Shown: positions 26,785-36,137 of the stretch, in pieces
Numbering within the stretch: position 1 is the first letter of the stretch
Layout of the letters: every line of letters begins with the position of its first letter
Assembly (NCBI RefSeq): GCF_003264855.1
Contig: NZ_NFZS01000005.1
Location: 124,001 to 188,000, forward strand
DNA length: 64,000 nt
Direction of reading: 5' to 3'
Origin: Dyella jiangningensis
GTDB taxonomy: Bacteria; Pseudomonadota; Gammaproteobacteria; Xanthomonadales; Rhodanobacteraceae
Position numbers and translations under genes: made by a program
The notes under the pieces: model-generated
Seen by the model: only the letters and a program-made list of their open reading frames with translations
What the model was told of the DNA's origin: nothing
Database searches by the model: none

Positions 26785-26973
26785 GCGAACGGGCTGACAC
26801 AGGCAATCGATGGGGAGCCGATAGCCTAGAAATCAGCGAAGTCCGACAACATCAGACAAATCCGATATTCCACTACTGGTCGCACCTACAGGGTGCCCAC
26901 CCTTGGTCCGGCGTGACACGGCGGCGGCATACCCTTCCACCAAGCCTGGGATGGCGCTCGCCATCCGTCAGGA

Positions 26974-27780
26974 TCAGTAGGGCGTGGTCTCGATCAAGGC
27001 CTTCTCCGCCGCACACTGCGGACCGGCGCCAGCGGTGTTCGACTGGCGATAGGCATCCAGTTCGCGGCGGGCATCGCCCAGGCCGGCCTGGAACGACGGC
27101 GAGGCGTGCAGGACCGCGACGACGGCCGCGCCGTTCATGGCGCCGGCCTCGATCGCGCTGAGATTGTGCACGCCGCACACCACGCGGCTGTCGCCGAACG
27201 CACGTGACCGCAACAGCAGATCGGTGGCCCGGTCGGGCGCGAGTTCCGTGAGCACCAGGCCCACCGCCCAGCCGCGGGCGGCGTGGCCCGAGGGATAGTC
27301 GAAGCTGCGCGACAGCTGCAGCGTGGATTGGCACGTGGCGCCGGAGTCGATCAGGAACGGACGCTGGCGCTGATTGGCCTTCTTCGCGGGGCTGGTGGAG
27401 GCGTCTGCCGCCTTGCTGGCCAGGTCCACCAGTGCCGCCAGTTTCGGCAGACGCGCCGCGTCGAGCGGGACGCCCATCGCACAGCTGAAGTCCGCCATCA
27501 GCTTGGGCGTGGCGTAGTCCACATCCTGCTGGGCCAGCAGCCAACGCGGCGAACCCTCCAGGGCGCGGGTGGCGCGGAAGACACCTCGATCGGCCTCGTA
27601 GCGCGGCGAACCGGCCTTGGGCGCCGCAGGCAGCAACACGGCGGTCTGCAATTCGGCGGTGGCCGTGGCCACCGCCGAGGCAGATGCGCTCGTGGTGGTT
27701 TTTGTCGGCGCGCAGCCGGCAGCAAGCAGCAGCGCGAGCAAAAAACCGGCATGCGCGACAGGGATCATGGCTCTGTTCAC
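26974..27780 (-). CDS. PAP2-family class A acid phosphatase-like lipoprotein with altered active site
   Basis: The 268-residue protein has the PhoN-type phosphatase motifs: KKANQRQRP (K-x6-RP), YPSGHAARG (PSGH) and SRVVCGVHNLSA. The last normally reads S-R-x5-H-x3-D; here the final Asp is Ala, though the catalytic His is present. The N-terminus ends LLLAAGC, a plausible lipobox, implying anchoring to a membrane facing the periplasm. A GTG start at 27780 is preferred because GGAGGGGGAG precedes it. It is divergent from the AraC regulator gene. Confidence 0.8.
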   Translation of the reverse strand: MNRAMIPVAHAGFLLALLLAAGCAPTKTTTSASASAVATATAELQTAVLLPAAPKAGSPRYEADRGVFRATRALEGSPRWLLAQQDVDYATPKLMADFSCAMGVPLDAARLPKLAALVDLASKAADASTSPAKKANQRQRPFLIDSGATCQSTLQLSRSFDYPSGHAARGWAVGLVLTELAPDRATDLLLRSRAFGDSRVVCGVHNLSAIEAGAMNGAAVVAVLHASPSFQAGLGDARRELDAYRQSNTAGAGPQCAAEKALIETTPY

Positions 27781-27907
27781 GTGGCTCCCCCTCCTACTCG
27801 GCTGGGTCCGGGTCGTGGTGCATTGCATAAGGTGATTCGTCGTTCGCCATGATATAGATCAAATCCACGTCCGATCTTTCCGACGTGAGGGGATGGGAGC
27901 AGCCACG

Positions 27908-28984
27908 ATGACGTCCGTATCCACGGGCCATCCAATCGATGACACGGTGACGGCGCTGCTGAGTGCCGACCCGCGCTACACGGCGGCCGAAACCCCGCCG
28001 AACGTCCTCGTGCACCTCACCCAGCTAGCGTTGGCGCGCGGCATCCGCTGCGATGAGTGGTTCGCCGGATCGGGCCTGACCCGCGAGCAGCTCAACGATC
28101 CGACCCTGCGGGTGAGCTACCGGCAGACGCGCTCGGTCATCCGCCGTGCGCTGCTGGCCACCGGCGAGGCCGGCCTGGGCCTGGCCGTGGGGCGTCGCGA
28201 GACGCTCGGCAGCTTCGGCCTGCTCGGCCTTGCCATGATGACCTCGGCCACCTTCGGCGATGCCATGAAGGTGGGCATCACCCATCACCGGGTGAGTGGC
28301 AGCCTGCTGGACGTGACCTTCGAGGAAGTGGGCCCGCGCGAGGTGGCATTGGCGGCCTGGCCGCGCTTCAACGACGCCCCCTTGCTGCCCTTCCTGTGCG
28401 AGGAGCTGTTCGCGAGCGCGCTGGCCATCGCCCGCGAATTGCTGGGCCGTGCGTTCAATCCGTCGCGACTGGAAGTGACGTATGCCCGTCCGGCGTACGC
28501 CGACGCGTATGCCGATTATTTCGGCTGCGAACTGGCGTTCGGCGCGCGCTACAACCGCGTCGTGCTCGACGTGTCGTGGCTCGCCCAGCCGCTGCCCACG
28601 CACAACCCGCTCACCGCCCAGCAGTCGCTGGCCCTGTGCATGCAGCAGTACGACGCCAGCGGCGTGCAGCAGGAAATCGTCGCCTCGGTGGAACGGCTGC
28701 TGCGCAGCCATCTGCGCCAGCAACCGCGCCTGCCGGACGTGGCGCGCATGCTCAACATGAGCGAGCGCTCCCTGCGTCGGCGTCTTGCCGAGAGCGGCCG
28801 CATCTTCCGCGAGATCCACGATCGCGTGCGTGCCGAGCGCGCACTGGAACTGCTCCACGGCGGCACGCTGAGCGTGGCCGAGATCGGCCTGGAAATCGGC
28901 TTCAGCGATCCTCGCGAATTCCGCCGCGCCTTCAAGCGGTGGACCGGCATGGCCCCGCGCAGCGCGCGCCAGCACGCCGCCTGA
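27908..28984 (+). CDS. AraC family transcriptional regulator (arabinose-binding-type N-domain)
   Basis: A 358-residue regulator. The C-terminal 80 residues are a double helix-turn-helix AraC domain (LPDVARMLNMSERSLRRRLAESG, then TLSVAEIGLEIGFSDPREFRRAFKRWTGMAPRSAR). The N-terminal 200 residues match the sensory domain typical of OruR/ArgR-like regulators (LGSFGLLGLAMMTSATFGDAM, then RLEVTYARPAY). The ligand is unknown. The second of two in-frame ATGs is taken because GGGAG lies 8 bp before it. Possible targets are the divergent phosphatase gene or the downstream receptor. Confidence 0.9.
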   Translation: MTSVSTGHPIDDTVTALLSADPRYTAAETPPNVLVHLTQLALARGIRCDEWFAGSGLTREQLNDPTLRVSYRQTRSVIRRALLATGEAGLGLAVGRRETLGSFGLLGLAMMTSATFGDAMKVGITHHRVSGSLLDVTFEEVGPREVALAAWPRFNDAPLLPFLCEELFASALAIARELLGRAFNPSRLEVTYARPAYADAYADYFGCELAFGARYNRVVLDVSWLAQPLPTHNPLTAQQSLALCMQQYDASGVQQEIVASVERLLRSHLRQQPRLPDVARMLNMSERSLRRRLAESGRIFREIHDRVRAERALELLHGGTLSVAEIGLEIGFSDPREFRRAFKRWTGMAPRSARQHAA

Positions 28985-29071
28985 GCGCCCTCACCCGATG
29001 ACCTCTTCCGCCTCGCCAGACGGGGTGTGGCCTGCGCCTGCCCGGTCGATTTGACGCAGGCCCTTTGAGCG

Positions 29072-29090
29072 GACAATAAGAATCATTATC
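29072..29090 (+). promoter_or_regulatory. Fur box upstream of the siderophore receptor
   Basis: The 19-bp site GACAATAAGAATCATTATC matches 16 of 19 positions of the classic Fur consensus and lies 69 bp before the receptor ATG. It predicts repression by Fe2+-Fur and expression under iron limitation. Confidence 0.8.
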
Positions 29091-29158
29091 ATTCCGTTAT
29101 TCGATGGGCGCGCCGGCAGGCTGCGGACCATTGCCGCTCCGCTGTAGGGAAACATCAC

Positions 29159-31258
29159 ATGCCCGCCCTTTTGCCCAGAACCGCGCTTCTGGTTGCCATC
29201 TCGCTCGCCCTGTCCGGTCCGGCCTTTGCCGCGGCGTCCAGCGACACGGCCACGAAAACCGACGACACCACCGAAAAGAACAGCGTCAATCTCGAAGCCG
29301 TCAACGTCGTCTACTCCACCACCAAGACCGAAACGCCCGCGGTGGAGATTCCCCAATCCGTCAGCAGCATCACGCCGGACCGCATGCAGCTTTACGGCGT
29401 GCAGGGCCTGGACGAAGCGGTGCGCTATCTCGCCGGCGCCGTCGGCGGCAGCTATGGCGCCGACCCGCGCAGCGACTGGATCCTCGTGCGCGGCTACGAC
29501 CCGGCCAAGTTCCTCGACGGCCTGGCGCTGCCCAACGGCGACTGGACGGCCGATTCGCGCATCGAGCCCTACGGCCTGGAGCGCGTGGAAGTGAACAAGG
29601 GCCCGTCGTCGGCGATGTACGGCCAACTGCCGCCGGGCGGCATGATCGACATGACCAGCAAGCGTCCAAGCCTGGAGGCCCCGCACGAAATCGAGGCCAC
29701 CGTGGGCAGCTTCAACCAGAAGCAGCTGGCCGGCGACACCGGCGGGCAGCTCGACAACGACGGCCACTGGTTGTGGCGCATCGTGGCGCTCGCTCGCCAG
29801 GGTGACTCCAACATCAAACACTCGAAGGACGATCGCTACTACTTCGCGCCCAGCCTGACCTGGCAGCCGGACGACAACACCTCCCTCACCCTGCTGCCGC
29901 GCTACCAGCGCACGCTGTCCGACGGCGTGGGCGGTTTCCTGCCGTCGCAGGGCACGCTGTATCCCAACCCCAACGGGCAGATTCCGCGCGACGTGAATCC
30001 GGGCGAGCCGGGTTACGACCACTACTGGAAGACCGACGAGTCGATCGGCTACGCCTTCAACCACCGCTTCAGCGACGTGTGGTCGTTCCGTCAGGACCTG
30101 CGCCTGCAGAACACCAAGGTGGACCACCGCTCGATCGGCAGCCTGGGTCTTGAGGACGACCTGCGCACGCTCGATCGCTACAACTATCCGCTGGTCGACC
30201 ACGCCAACCTGTTTGCCGTGGACAACCAGGTGGAAGCGAAATTCGACCAGGGCAGCGTGCAGCACAACGTGCTGATGGGCGTGGACTACCTGCATAGCCA
30301 CAACGACTACAAGTCGGGCTTCGGCTCCGCCGCGCCGATCGACATTTTCGATCCCGTCTACGGCCAGCCGATTCCGCCGGCGCCGTTCACGTACCACACC
30401 AACAGCCTGCTCGAGCAACTGGGCGCGTACGTGCAGGACCAGGTCACCCTTGGCAAGTGGGGCATCGTCGCCAGCGGCCGACAGGACTGGGTGAGCAACG
30501 ACGTGAAGGACCTGATCGCCGGCACGCGCCGCAAGCAGGACGACAACGCGTTCTCCGGCCGCCTCGGCATCAACTACACCACCGATATCGGCCTGGTGCC
30601 TTACGTCGCCTACTCCCACTCGTTCAAGACCACGGTGGGCACCACGTTCGACGGCAGCGCCTACAAGCCGATCACCGGCGACCAGTACGAGGGCGGCCTC
30701 AAGTACCAGACGCCGGATGGCCGTTCGCTGATCACCGGCGCTGTCTACCAGCTCACGCAGAAGAACGCGCTCACGGTCGACCCCGATCACCTGTTCTTCT
30801 CGCTGCAGCAGGGCCAGACGCGTACACGCGGCGCGGAGCTTGAAGCGAACGTGGCGGTCACCGATCACCTCGACATGACTGCCGCTTACGCGTACACCGA
30901 CGCGAAGGTGACGCACGCCAATGACGCCACGCTCGGCAAGCAGGTCGCGCTGGTACCCAGGCAGCAGGCATCTGTCTCCGCGGATTACACGGTGCACGAA
31001 GGCACGCTCGCAGGCCTGGGCTTTGGCGGCGGCGTGCGCTTCATCGGCGAGCACTACGGCGACGCGAACAACCAGTTCCGCACCGGTGGCTACACCTTGT
31101 TCGATGCCCACGCGCATTACGACATCGACCACTGGCGCTTCCAGGTCACGGCCGCCAACCTGTTCGACCGCGAATACGTCAGCGCCTGCAACAGCGCGAT
31201 CTGGTGCTACTACGGTTACCCGCGCGAGATCACGGTGTCGGCACGCTACCGCTGGTGA
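29159..31258 (+). CDS. TonB-dependent siderophore receptor
   Basis: A 699-residue outer-membrane receptor. The signal peptide ends near GPAFA; LEAVNVVYS is a likely TonB box. The plug domain has VEIPQSVSSITPDRM, VRGYDPAKFLDG, RVEVNKGPSSAMYGQLPPGGMIDMTSKRP, all typical of the FhuA/FoxA ferric-siderophore class. The barrel ends in VSARYRW with the terminal aromatic residue. A Fur box precedes the gene. No siderophore synthesis or TonB-ExbB genes lie beside it, so a xenosiderophore receptor is likely. Confidence 0.93.
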   Translation: MPALLPRTALLVAISLALSGPAFAAASSDTATKTDDTTEKNSVNLEAVNVVYSTTKTETPAVEIPQSVSSITPDRMQLYGVQGLDEAVRYLAGAVGGSYGADPRSDWILVRGYDPAKFLDGLALPNGDWTADSRIEPYGLERVEVNKGPSSAMYGQLPPGGMIDMTSKRPSLEAPHEIEATVGSFNQKQLAGDTGGQLDNDGHWLWRIVALARQGDSNIKHSKDDRYYFAPSLTWQPDDNTSLTLLPRYQRTLSDGVGGFLPSQGTLYPNPNGQIPRDVNPGEPGYDHYWKTDESIGYAFNHRFSDVWSFRQDLRLQNTKVDHRSIGSLGLEDDLRTLDRYNYPLVDHANLFAVDNQVEAKFDQGSVQHNVLMGVDYLHSHNDYKSGFGSAAPIDIFDPVYGQPIPPAPFTYHTNSLLEQLGAYVQDQVTLGKWGIVASGRQDWVSNDVKDLIAGTRRKQDDNAFSGRLGINYTTDIGLVPYVAYSHSFKTTVGTTFDGSAYKPITGDQYEGGLKYQTPDGRSLITGAVYQLTQKNALTVDPDHLFFSLQQGQTRTRGAELEANVAVTDHLDMTAAYAYTDAKVTHANDATLGKQVALVPRQQASVSADYTVHEGTLAGLGFGGGVRFIGEHYGDANNQFRTGGYTLFDAHAHYDIDHWRFQVTAANLFDREYVSACNSAIWCYYGYPREITVSARYRW

Positions 31259-31358
31259 TGCGCGCGGGTCCGGTCAGCCGACAGGCGGCCGGCACGATGG
31301 ACGAACGGCGCCCATGGCTGAAACTCGCCCAGTCACGCATCGATACCGCGGCCATGCA

Positions 31359-31400
31359 GATGGCCGGCAGACCATCATCATGCGATGGCCTGCCGGCATC
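31359..31400. terminator. Long hairpin between convergent receptor and DUF2334 genes
   Basis: GATGGCCGGCAGACCATC and GATGGCCTGCCGGCATC pair over about 17 bp with one bulge and one mismatch around a 7-nt loop. It lies in the 147-bp gap between convergent genes and probably blocks read-through in both directions, although no U-run follows. Confidence 0.45.
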
Positions 31401-31405
31401 GACGC

Positions 31406-33187
31406 TCAATTGCCCTGCTTGATCGAGCGTGAGGTCACGAACGTGTAGCCCATGCCCTGCACGCCTTCGACGATCTGCTTCAGGTAGCTGATGTCGAGAT
31501 ACGGGTGGAAGAAGAAGCTCAACACGCCGTCCTGGACCACCGTGTTGCAGTTGGCGCTGTACAGGATGTCGGCGGGGAAGCGCGCCGGGTTGTGGTTGAA
31601 CGGAACCAGCTCGACGTTGCCGAGTTCTTCCGGGATCACGATGGTGCCGAAGATGTCGCGCACCACATAGGTGTAGTACTGCCCGTAGATCTTCGTGTAA
31701 TCGGGCGTGCCCGCACCGCATGCCCCCTTGGGACACCAGCCACTGGCGAACAGTCCGCGGTCGTAGCGGGCGTTGAACTGGGAATCGAAGGCCTGGTAGT
31801 CGAGCGCGGAGCCCGCGTAATGCGGCGGCACGAAGAAGTTCGGCCAGTTGAAACCCGCCAGGTCGAATTCATTGAACCCGTTCTGGATGCGCCCGAGTGC
31901 CCAGTCGATGGAGTCTTCGGCCACCGGCGTGTCGTAGACCACGTAGTTGTCCGGGCTGATGTGCGCGCGATAGAACTCGAAGTCGTCGCCGGTGACGCCG
32001 CTATACGGATTGGCGACGCTCGAGTACTGGTGCGTGTAGCCGTGCATCACGATCAGCCCGCCCTTGGAGACCATGTACTTCAACGCGCTGATGACGGCGG
32101 GCGTCTGGCTGAGGCGCTTCGTGAGCGGCACGCCGTTGTTGTAGTAGCCCTTCGGGTCGACGTAGACCGGAATGACCGCGACGCTGAAGGGCACCTGCCT
32201 GCTGTACAGGTAGTCGGCGACCGCGCGCAGCTCGGTGGGGTCGGCCATGGGGTCGACGTCCTCGATACGTACCAGTGCGTGCTTGCGGGCCAGCATCGCC
32301 GGGTTGGAGACCTTGCCGATCAGGTCCACCGCGGCCAGATAGCGATCGTTCGGGCCGACATAGCTGAAGGGAATCTCGCCGATGTAGGTGAGGTTGCCGC
32401 CTTTGGTCGCCCAGTTGACGATGCCGCCGGTGCCATTGGTGGCGAAGGCGAGCACCTGTGCCTTGGCGGGGTCGTTGATCACCGTCTGCAGCAGGCCCGA
32501 AGGCACTGAGTTCGGATCGCGCTGCAGCGCCACGCCCTTGTAGGTCACCTTCAGCGTGTTGCTGAAGTCGAAGTACATCGGGGTGAATCCGTACTTGCCG
32601 GCGAAGTTCGCCGAACGTGCGGAGAGCTGCCAGATGTTGTCGTTGATCCACAGCACCGGCTTGGTCGTCGCCAGCACGTCGTCGAGCATTTCCACCGGGA
32701 TGGGCTCGTTGTAGGCCGAGCCGACGTAGATCATGCCGGTGAAGTAACTGAGATCACCGGAGGCATAGTCCACCGCACGCTCCAGCGTGTACTGGCTGCC
32801 GTGGCTGGCCAGGTTGGCGGCCATAACCGCGTAGGCCTCGCCCAGCCAGCCGTAGGGTCCGGTGCTGTCGTAGACCACCAGCGTCTTCTGATTTGGGTTC
32901 GATCCCGGCGCCCCGGTGTATCCGTTCGATGGGACGGGGGGAACGTAGGTCAGGCTGGCCGCATGGATCCTCGTCGCGTGGACCACGTTCAACGTCGTCG
33001 GCAGGGCCGCGCTGGGCGGCTGCGGCGGCGCGGGCAGCATGCGCCGGTCATGGCCGTGGTTGGTGGACGACGCCGGCTGCACGGCGTCGGCAAGGGATAC
33101 GAATCCGAACGCCGCCGAAAACGCCAGCAGGGTGCGGAAAAGGCAGGACTTGAGCCCGGGCGGCCCCATCGAGATTGACCTGGTCAT
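31406..33187 (-). CDS. Secreted DUF2334 (polysaccharide-deacetylase-like) protein
   Basis: A 593-residue protein with a signal peptide (LLAFSAAFGFVSLADA) and a Pro-rich linker. The first half reads like a class I amidotransferase-like region (KTLVVYDSTGPYGWLGEAYAV, IPVEMLDDV). The second half has the DUF2334 deacetylase-like motifs: LVRIEDVDPMADP (metal-site Asp pair), VIPVYVDP and VMHGYTHQYS. A role in exopolysaccharide processing or binding is inferred from the fold only. The ATG at 33187 has GAGG upstream. It faces away from the beta-helix gene. Confidence 0.75.
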   Translation of the reverse strand: MTRSISMGPPGLKSCLFRTLLAFSAAFGFVSLADAVQPASSTNHGHDRRMLPAPPQPPSAALPTTLNVVHATRIHAASLTYVPPVPSNGYTGAPGSNPNQKTLVVYDSTGPYGWLGEAYAVMAANLASHGSQYTLERAVDYASGDLSYFTGMIYVGSAYNEPIPVEMLDDVLATTKPVLWINDNIWQLSARSANFAGKYGFTPMYFDFSNTLKVTYKGVALQRDPNSVPSGLLQTVINDPAKAQVLAFATNGTGGIVNWATKGGNLTYIGEIPFSYVGPNDRYLAAVDLIGKVSNPAMLARKHALVRIEDVDPMADPTELRAVADYLYSRQVPFSVAVIPVYVDPKGYYNNGVPLTKRLSQTPAVISALKYMVSKGGLIVMHGYTHQYSSVANPYSGVTGDDFEFYRAHISPDNYVVYDTPVAEDSIDWALGRIQNGFNEFDLAGFNWPNFFVPPHYAGSALDYQAFDSQFNARYDRGLFASGWCPKGACGAGTPDYTKIYGQYYTYVVRDIFGTIVIPEELGNVELVPFNHNPARFPADILYSANCNTVVQDGVLSFFFHPYLDISYLKQIVEGVQGMGYTFVTSRSIKQGN

Positions 33188-33681
33188 GGGAGTGCCTCGC
33201 ACACATGGGTGGAATCGAAGCGCGCCAGACGAAGTGGGCTGACGTGCACCGTACCGGAGTGCGATCTACATCCCGAATAGGCAGGCCCTGTTCCCGCGAA
33301 GGGAAAGCCTCGCCTCCAACGAGGGAGTCTACGCTCCGCCCGGCCATCTGCTTCCCTGTCAGAGGAGGTATGGCTTTCAGCGCGACGTCAGCGAGGCCAG
33401 TCAAGCGAACACACACGGGCTCCGGCGAGACGCGCTGCCGCGTCCGCTCACGGATGCCCCACAGCGTGCGACCACCCTGCCTCCTGTCGGGCTGCCGCAT
33501 CATCGAACCTGGACGGGGTGGCGCCGCCGCGCTCCGAAGAGCAACGGCTCGGGGAAATTCAAACGCTTGTCACACTGGCCGAATTACCCCCCTTCGCCGC
33601 CACTGCCGCCCTCCCCAGCCCGTCAACAATTCGTGACAGTGGCTCGTCACGCAATCAACCGCTACTGGGGAGTAAGCGACC
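33188..33681. other. 494-bp divergent intergenic region
   Basis: No gene is supported. A frame starting at 33370 follows AGAGGAGGT with no spacer and encodes Arg/Cys-rich sequence without homology. The region must hold the promoters of the DUF2334 and beta-helix genes; GGGGAG before 33682 is the ribosome site of the latter. Confidence 0.5.
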
Positions 33682-34920
33682 ATGCGCAGGACCCTTCTGT
33701 TTCTTGCTTTGCCGTTGGCGTTGGCTGCCTGCAACCACGAAGCACCGCCGGCGCAGAACAGCGCCGATGCCACGTTCGAATCCAAGCTCCAGCAGCAGTT
33801 CCTGGATGCCAAGCCGGGCACGGTCATCGAGATTCCGGCCGGCCACTACCACCTCACGCGCGGCCTGAGCCTGCGCACCGACGGCGTGACCATCAAGGGC
33901 GCCGGCATGGACAAGACGGTGCTGTCCTTCAAGGGACAGGTGGTCGGCCCGGAGGGCCTGCTGGTCAATGCCAATGACTTCACCATCGAGAACCTGGCGT
34001 TCGAGGACACCAAGGGCGATGCGCTGAAGATCAACCAGGGCAAGAACATCACCATCCGCGGCGTGCGCGTGGAATGGACCGGTGGCCCCAAGACCACCAA
34101 CGGCGCCTACGGCCTGTACCCGGTGAAGACGCAGAACGTGCTGGTGGAAGACTCCGTGGTGATCGGCGCCTCCGATGCCGGCATCTACGTGGGCCAGTCC
34201 AACAACATCATCGTTCGCCGCAACCGCGCCGAGTACAACGTGGCCGGCATCGAGATCGAGAACTCGGTGAACGCCGACGTGTACGAGAACACCGCCACCA
34301 ACAACACCGGCGGCATCCTCGTGTTCAACATGCCCAACCTCTCGCAGGCGGGCCACAGCACGCGCGTGTTCAAGAACAAGACGTTCGCCAACAACACCGA
34401 CAACTTCGCCGCCAAGGGCGCGGCGGTGGCCAGCGTGCCGCGCGGCTCGGGCGTGGTGGTGAACTCCAACGACAAGGTGGAGATCTTCGACAACGACATC
34501 GCCGACAACCAGACGGCGAACGTGATCATCTCCAGCTACTTCTCCACCAACTACTACAACACCAAGGGCGTCGCGGCCGATTACAACCCCTATCCCAAGG
34601 GCATCTTCATCTATGACAACCGCTTCAAGGGCGGCGGCGATTCGCCGGACGGCTTCAAGCTGAAGACCCTGAAGACCGCGGTGTACGGCCTCAGCGGCAA
34701 GTTCCCGGACATCCTGTGGGACGGCTATGTCGACGAGAAGAAACTGGTGAATGGCCTGCCGCCGGCGGAAGACCGTTTCTGCATCCAGAACGGCGACGTG
34801 GGCGTGATCAACGCCGATGGCCCGCACGACTACAAGAACCCCAGCACCGACACCAAGGCGTACCAGTGCACGCTGCCGAAGCTGCCGCCGGTTGTGCTCG
34901 ATCCCGAACCGAAGGCTTGA
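33682..34920 (+). CDS. Parallel beta-helix repeat lipoprotein
   Basis: A 412-residue protein with a lipoprotein signal (LLFLALPLALAACN). The body is a right-handed parallel beta-helix with repeated units such as GVTIKGAGMDKTVLSF, NFTIENLAFEDTKGDAL-like, NITIRGVRVEW, NVLVEDSVVIGASDAGIYVG and NIIVRRNRAEYNVAGIEIENS. It resembles the beta_helix_1 family (TIGR03805, from memory), whose gene is habitually paired with an SO2930-type cytochrome, as here 13 bp downstream. Substrate and activity are unknown; no lyase catalytic pattern was recognised. Confidence 0.82.
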   Translation: MRRTLLFLALPLALAACNHEAPPAQNSADATFESKLQQQFLDAKPGTVIEIPAGHYHLTRGLSLRTDGVTIKGAGMDKTVLSFKGQVVGPEGLLVNANDFTIENLAFEDTKGDALKINQGKNITIRGVRVEWTGGPKTTNGAYGLYPVKTQNVLVEDSVVIGASDAGIYVGQSNNIIVRRNRAEYNVAGIEIENSVNADVYENTATNNTGGILVFNMPNLSQAGHSTRVFKNKTFANNTDNFAAKGAAVASVPRGSGVVVNSNDKVEIFDNDIADNQTANVIISSYFSTNYYNTKGVAADYNPYPKGIFIYDNRFKGGGDSPDGFKLKTLKTAVYGLSGKFPDILWDGYVDEKKLVNGLPPAEDRFCIQNGDVGVINADGPHDYKNPSTDTKAYQCTLPKLPPVVLDPEPKA

Positions 34921-34933
34921 GGTGCGCGTGTTG

Positions 34934-36076
34934 ATGAAGTCCTGCCTGCGTTTGCTGTTGTTGTCCCTGGCATTGCTGGCGGCTGGATGCCACCGCGATC
35001 TCGATCCGGTGGCGTTCCATGCCGATGGCCGTCCACCGCACCTGAGTGACTGGCACGTGGTGGAAGTGCGTGGCGGCAAGCTGGTGTTGAACCAGGGCGT
35101 CGTGCCGTACGACTTGAACACGCCCTTGTTCACCGACTACGCGCACAAGCTGCGCACGGTCTGGATGCCCAAGGGCGTATCGGCCAAATACGACCCGACC
35201 GACACGTTCGATTTTCCGGTGGGCACCATCATCAGCAAGACCTTCTACTACCCGCGTTCGGGCACCGGGAAGTTCAGCGACGTGGCGCGCACGTACGACA
35301 GTTCGCACGACTTCGCCGGCGAAGGTCTGGACCTGGCGAACGTGCACCTGATCGAGACGCGCATCCTGGTGCATCGCGAATCAGGCTGGGCGGCGATCCC
35401 GTATGTGTGGAAGGACGACCAGAGCGATGCGGAACTGGCGCGCACGGGTGCCGTCATTCCGCTGACCCTGGTCGCCGACAACGCCGACCGCGAAGACTTC
35501 AACTACGTCGTACCCGACGAAAGCCAGTGCTCGAGCTGCCACGCGCAGGACTGGGTGACGCGCAAGATCCATCCGATCGGACCGAAGGCGCGCCATCTCA
35601 ATCGCGATTACCACTACGCGACCGGCGAAGAAAACCAACTCGCGCACCTGATGAAGGCGGGCTACCTCGCGGGTGCGCCGGAACCGGGGCAGGCCCCGCG
35701 CAACGCGAACTGGATGGATGAGCAGGCGTCGCTCGACGCCCGCGCGCGCGCCTACCTCGACATCAACTGCGGTCACTGCCACAACCCGAAGGGTGCAGCC
35801 AACACGACCGGGTTGACGCTCGACGTGAGTGTTCCGGAAGACCGCCACCTGGGCGTCTGCAAGCCGCCGGTCGCGGCGGGACGTGGTACCGGCGACCATC
35901 TGTTCGACATCGTTCCCGGTTTGCCGGAGGACTCCATCCTGCCGTATCGCATGGATTCCGCCGACCCGGGCGTGATGATGCCGGAGTTGGGCCGAAGTAC
36001 GGTGCATCGAGAGGGTGTTGCACTGATCAAGGCATGGATTGCGGCGCAGTCGGGGGGCTGCGTCGCGATTCACTAA
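34934..36076 (+). CDS. SO2930/HNE_0200-type diheme c-type cytochrome lipoprotein
   Basis: A 380-residue exported protein with lipobox LLAAGC. Two heme-binding CxxCH motifs are visible, CSSCH (in DESQCSSCHAQDW) and CGHCH (in DINCGHCHNPKGAANTTGL), both in the C-terminal half, with several Met in MMPELG as possible ligands. The N-terminal half (VPYDLNTPLFTDYAHKLRTVWMP) is the conserved family domain (TIGR03806, from memory). It probably moves electrons in the periplasm for an unknown oxidation. It is coupled to the beta-helix gene and ends at a strong terminator. Confidence 0.85.
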   Translation: MKSCLRLLLLSLALLAAGCHRDLDPVAFHADGRPPHLSDWHVVEVRGGKLVLNQGVVPYDLNTPLFTDYAHKLRTVWMPKGVSAKYDPTDTFDFPVGTIISKTFYYPRSGTGKFSDVARTYDSSHDFAGEGLDLANVHLIETRILVHRESGWAAIPYVWKDDQSDAELARTGAVIPLTLVADNADREDFNYVVPDESQCSSCHAQDWVTRKIHPIGPKARHLNRDYHYATGEENQLAHLMKAGYLAGAPEPGQAPRNANWMDEQASLDARARAYLDINCGHCHNPKGAANTTGLTLDVSVPEDRHLGVCKPPVAAGRGTGDHLFDIVPGLPEDSILPYRMDSADPGVMMPELGRSTVHREGVALIKAWIAAQSGGCVAIH

Positions 36077-36085
36077 GGAAGCACC

Positions 36086-36118
36086 AAGCCGCGACCCCAA
36101 GGTCGCGGCCTTTTCTTA
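36086..36118 (+). terminator. Rho-independent terminator after the diheme cytochrome gene
   Basis: A perfect 9-bp stem GCCGCGACC/GGTCGCGGC with a CCAA loop is followed by CTTTTCTT. It starts 11 bp after the stop and separates the beta-helix/cytochrome pair from the next receptor gene. Confidence 0.85.
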
Positions 36119-36137
36119 TTCGAGGGGAGATCTGGTG

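Noticed and set aside
28991-31132. 713-codon open frame opposite the siderophore receptor
   Set aside because: Antisense to a complete TonB receptor; no recognisable domain, Val/Arg/His-rich composition typical of shadows.
32880-32920. tRNA-like GGGTTCGATCCC string
   Set aside because: It lies inside the DUF2334 coding sequence, and no acceptor or anticodon stems can be built around it.
33370-33636. Small plus-strand frame after a GAGGAGGT sequence
   Set aside because: The Shine-Dalgarno-like sequence touches the ATG with no spacer, and the product is Arg/Cys/Pro-rich without homology.
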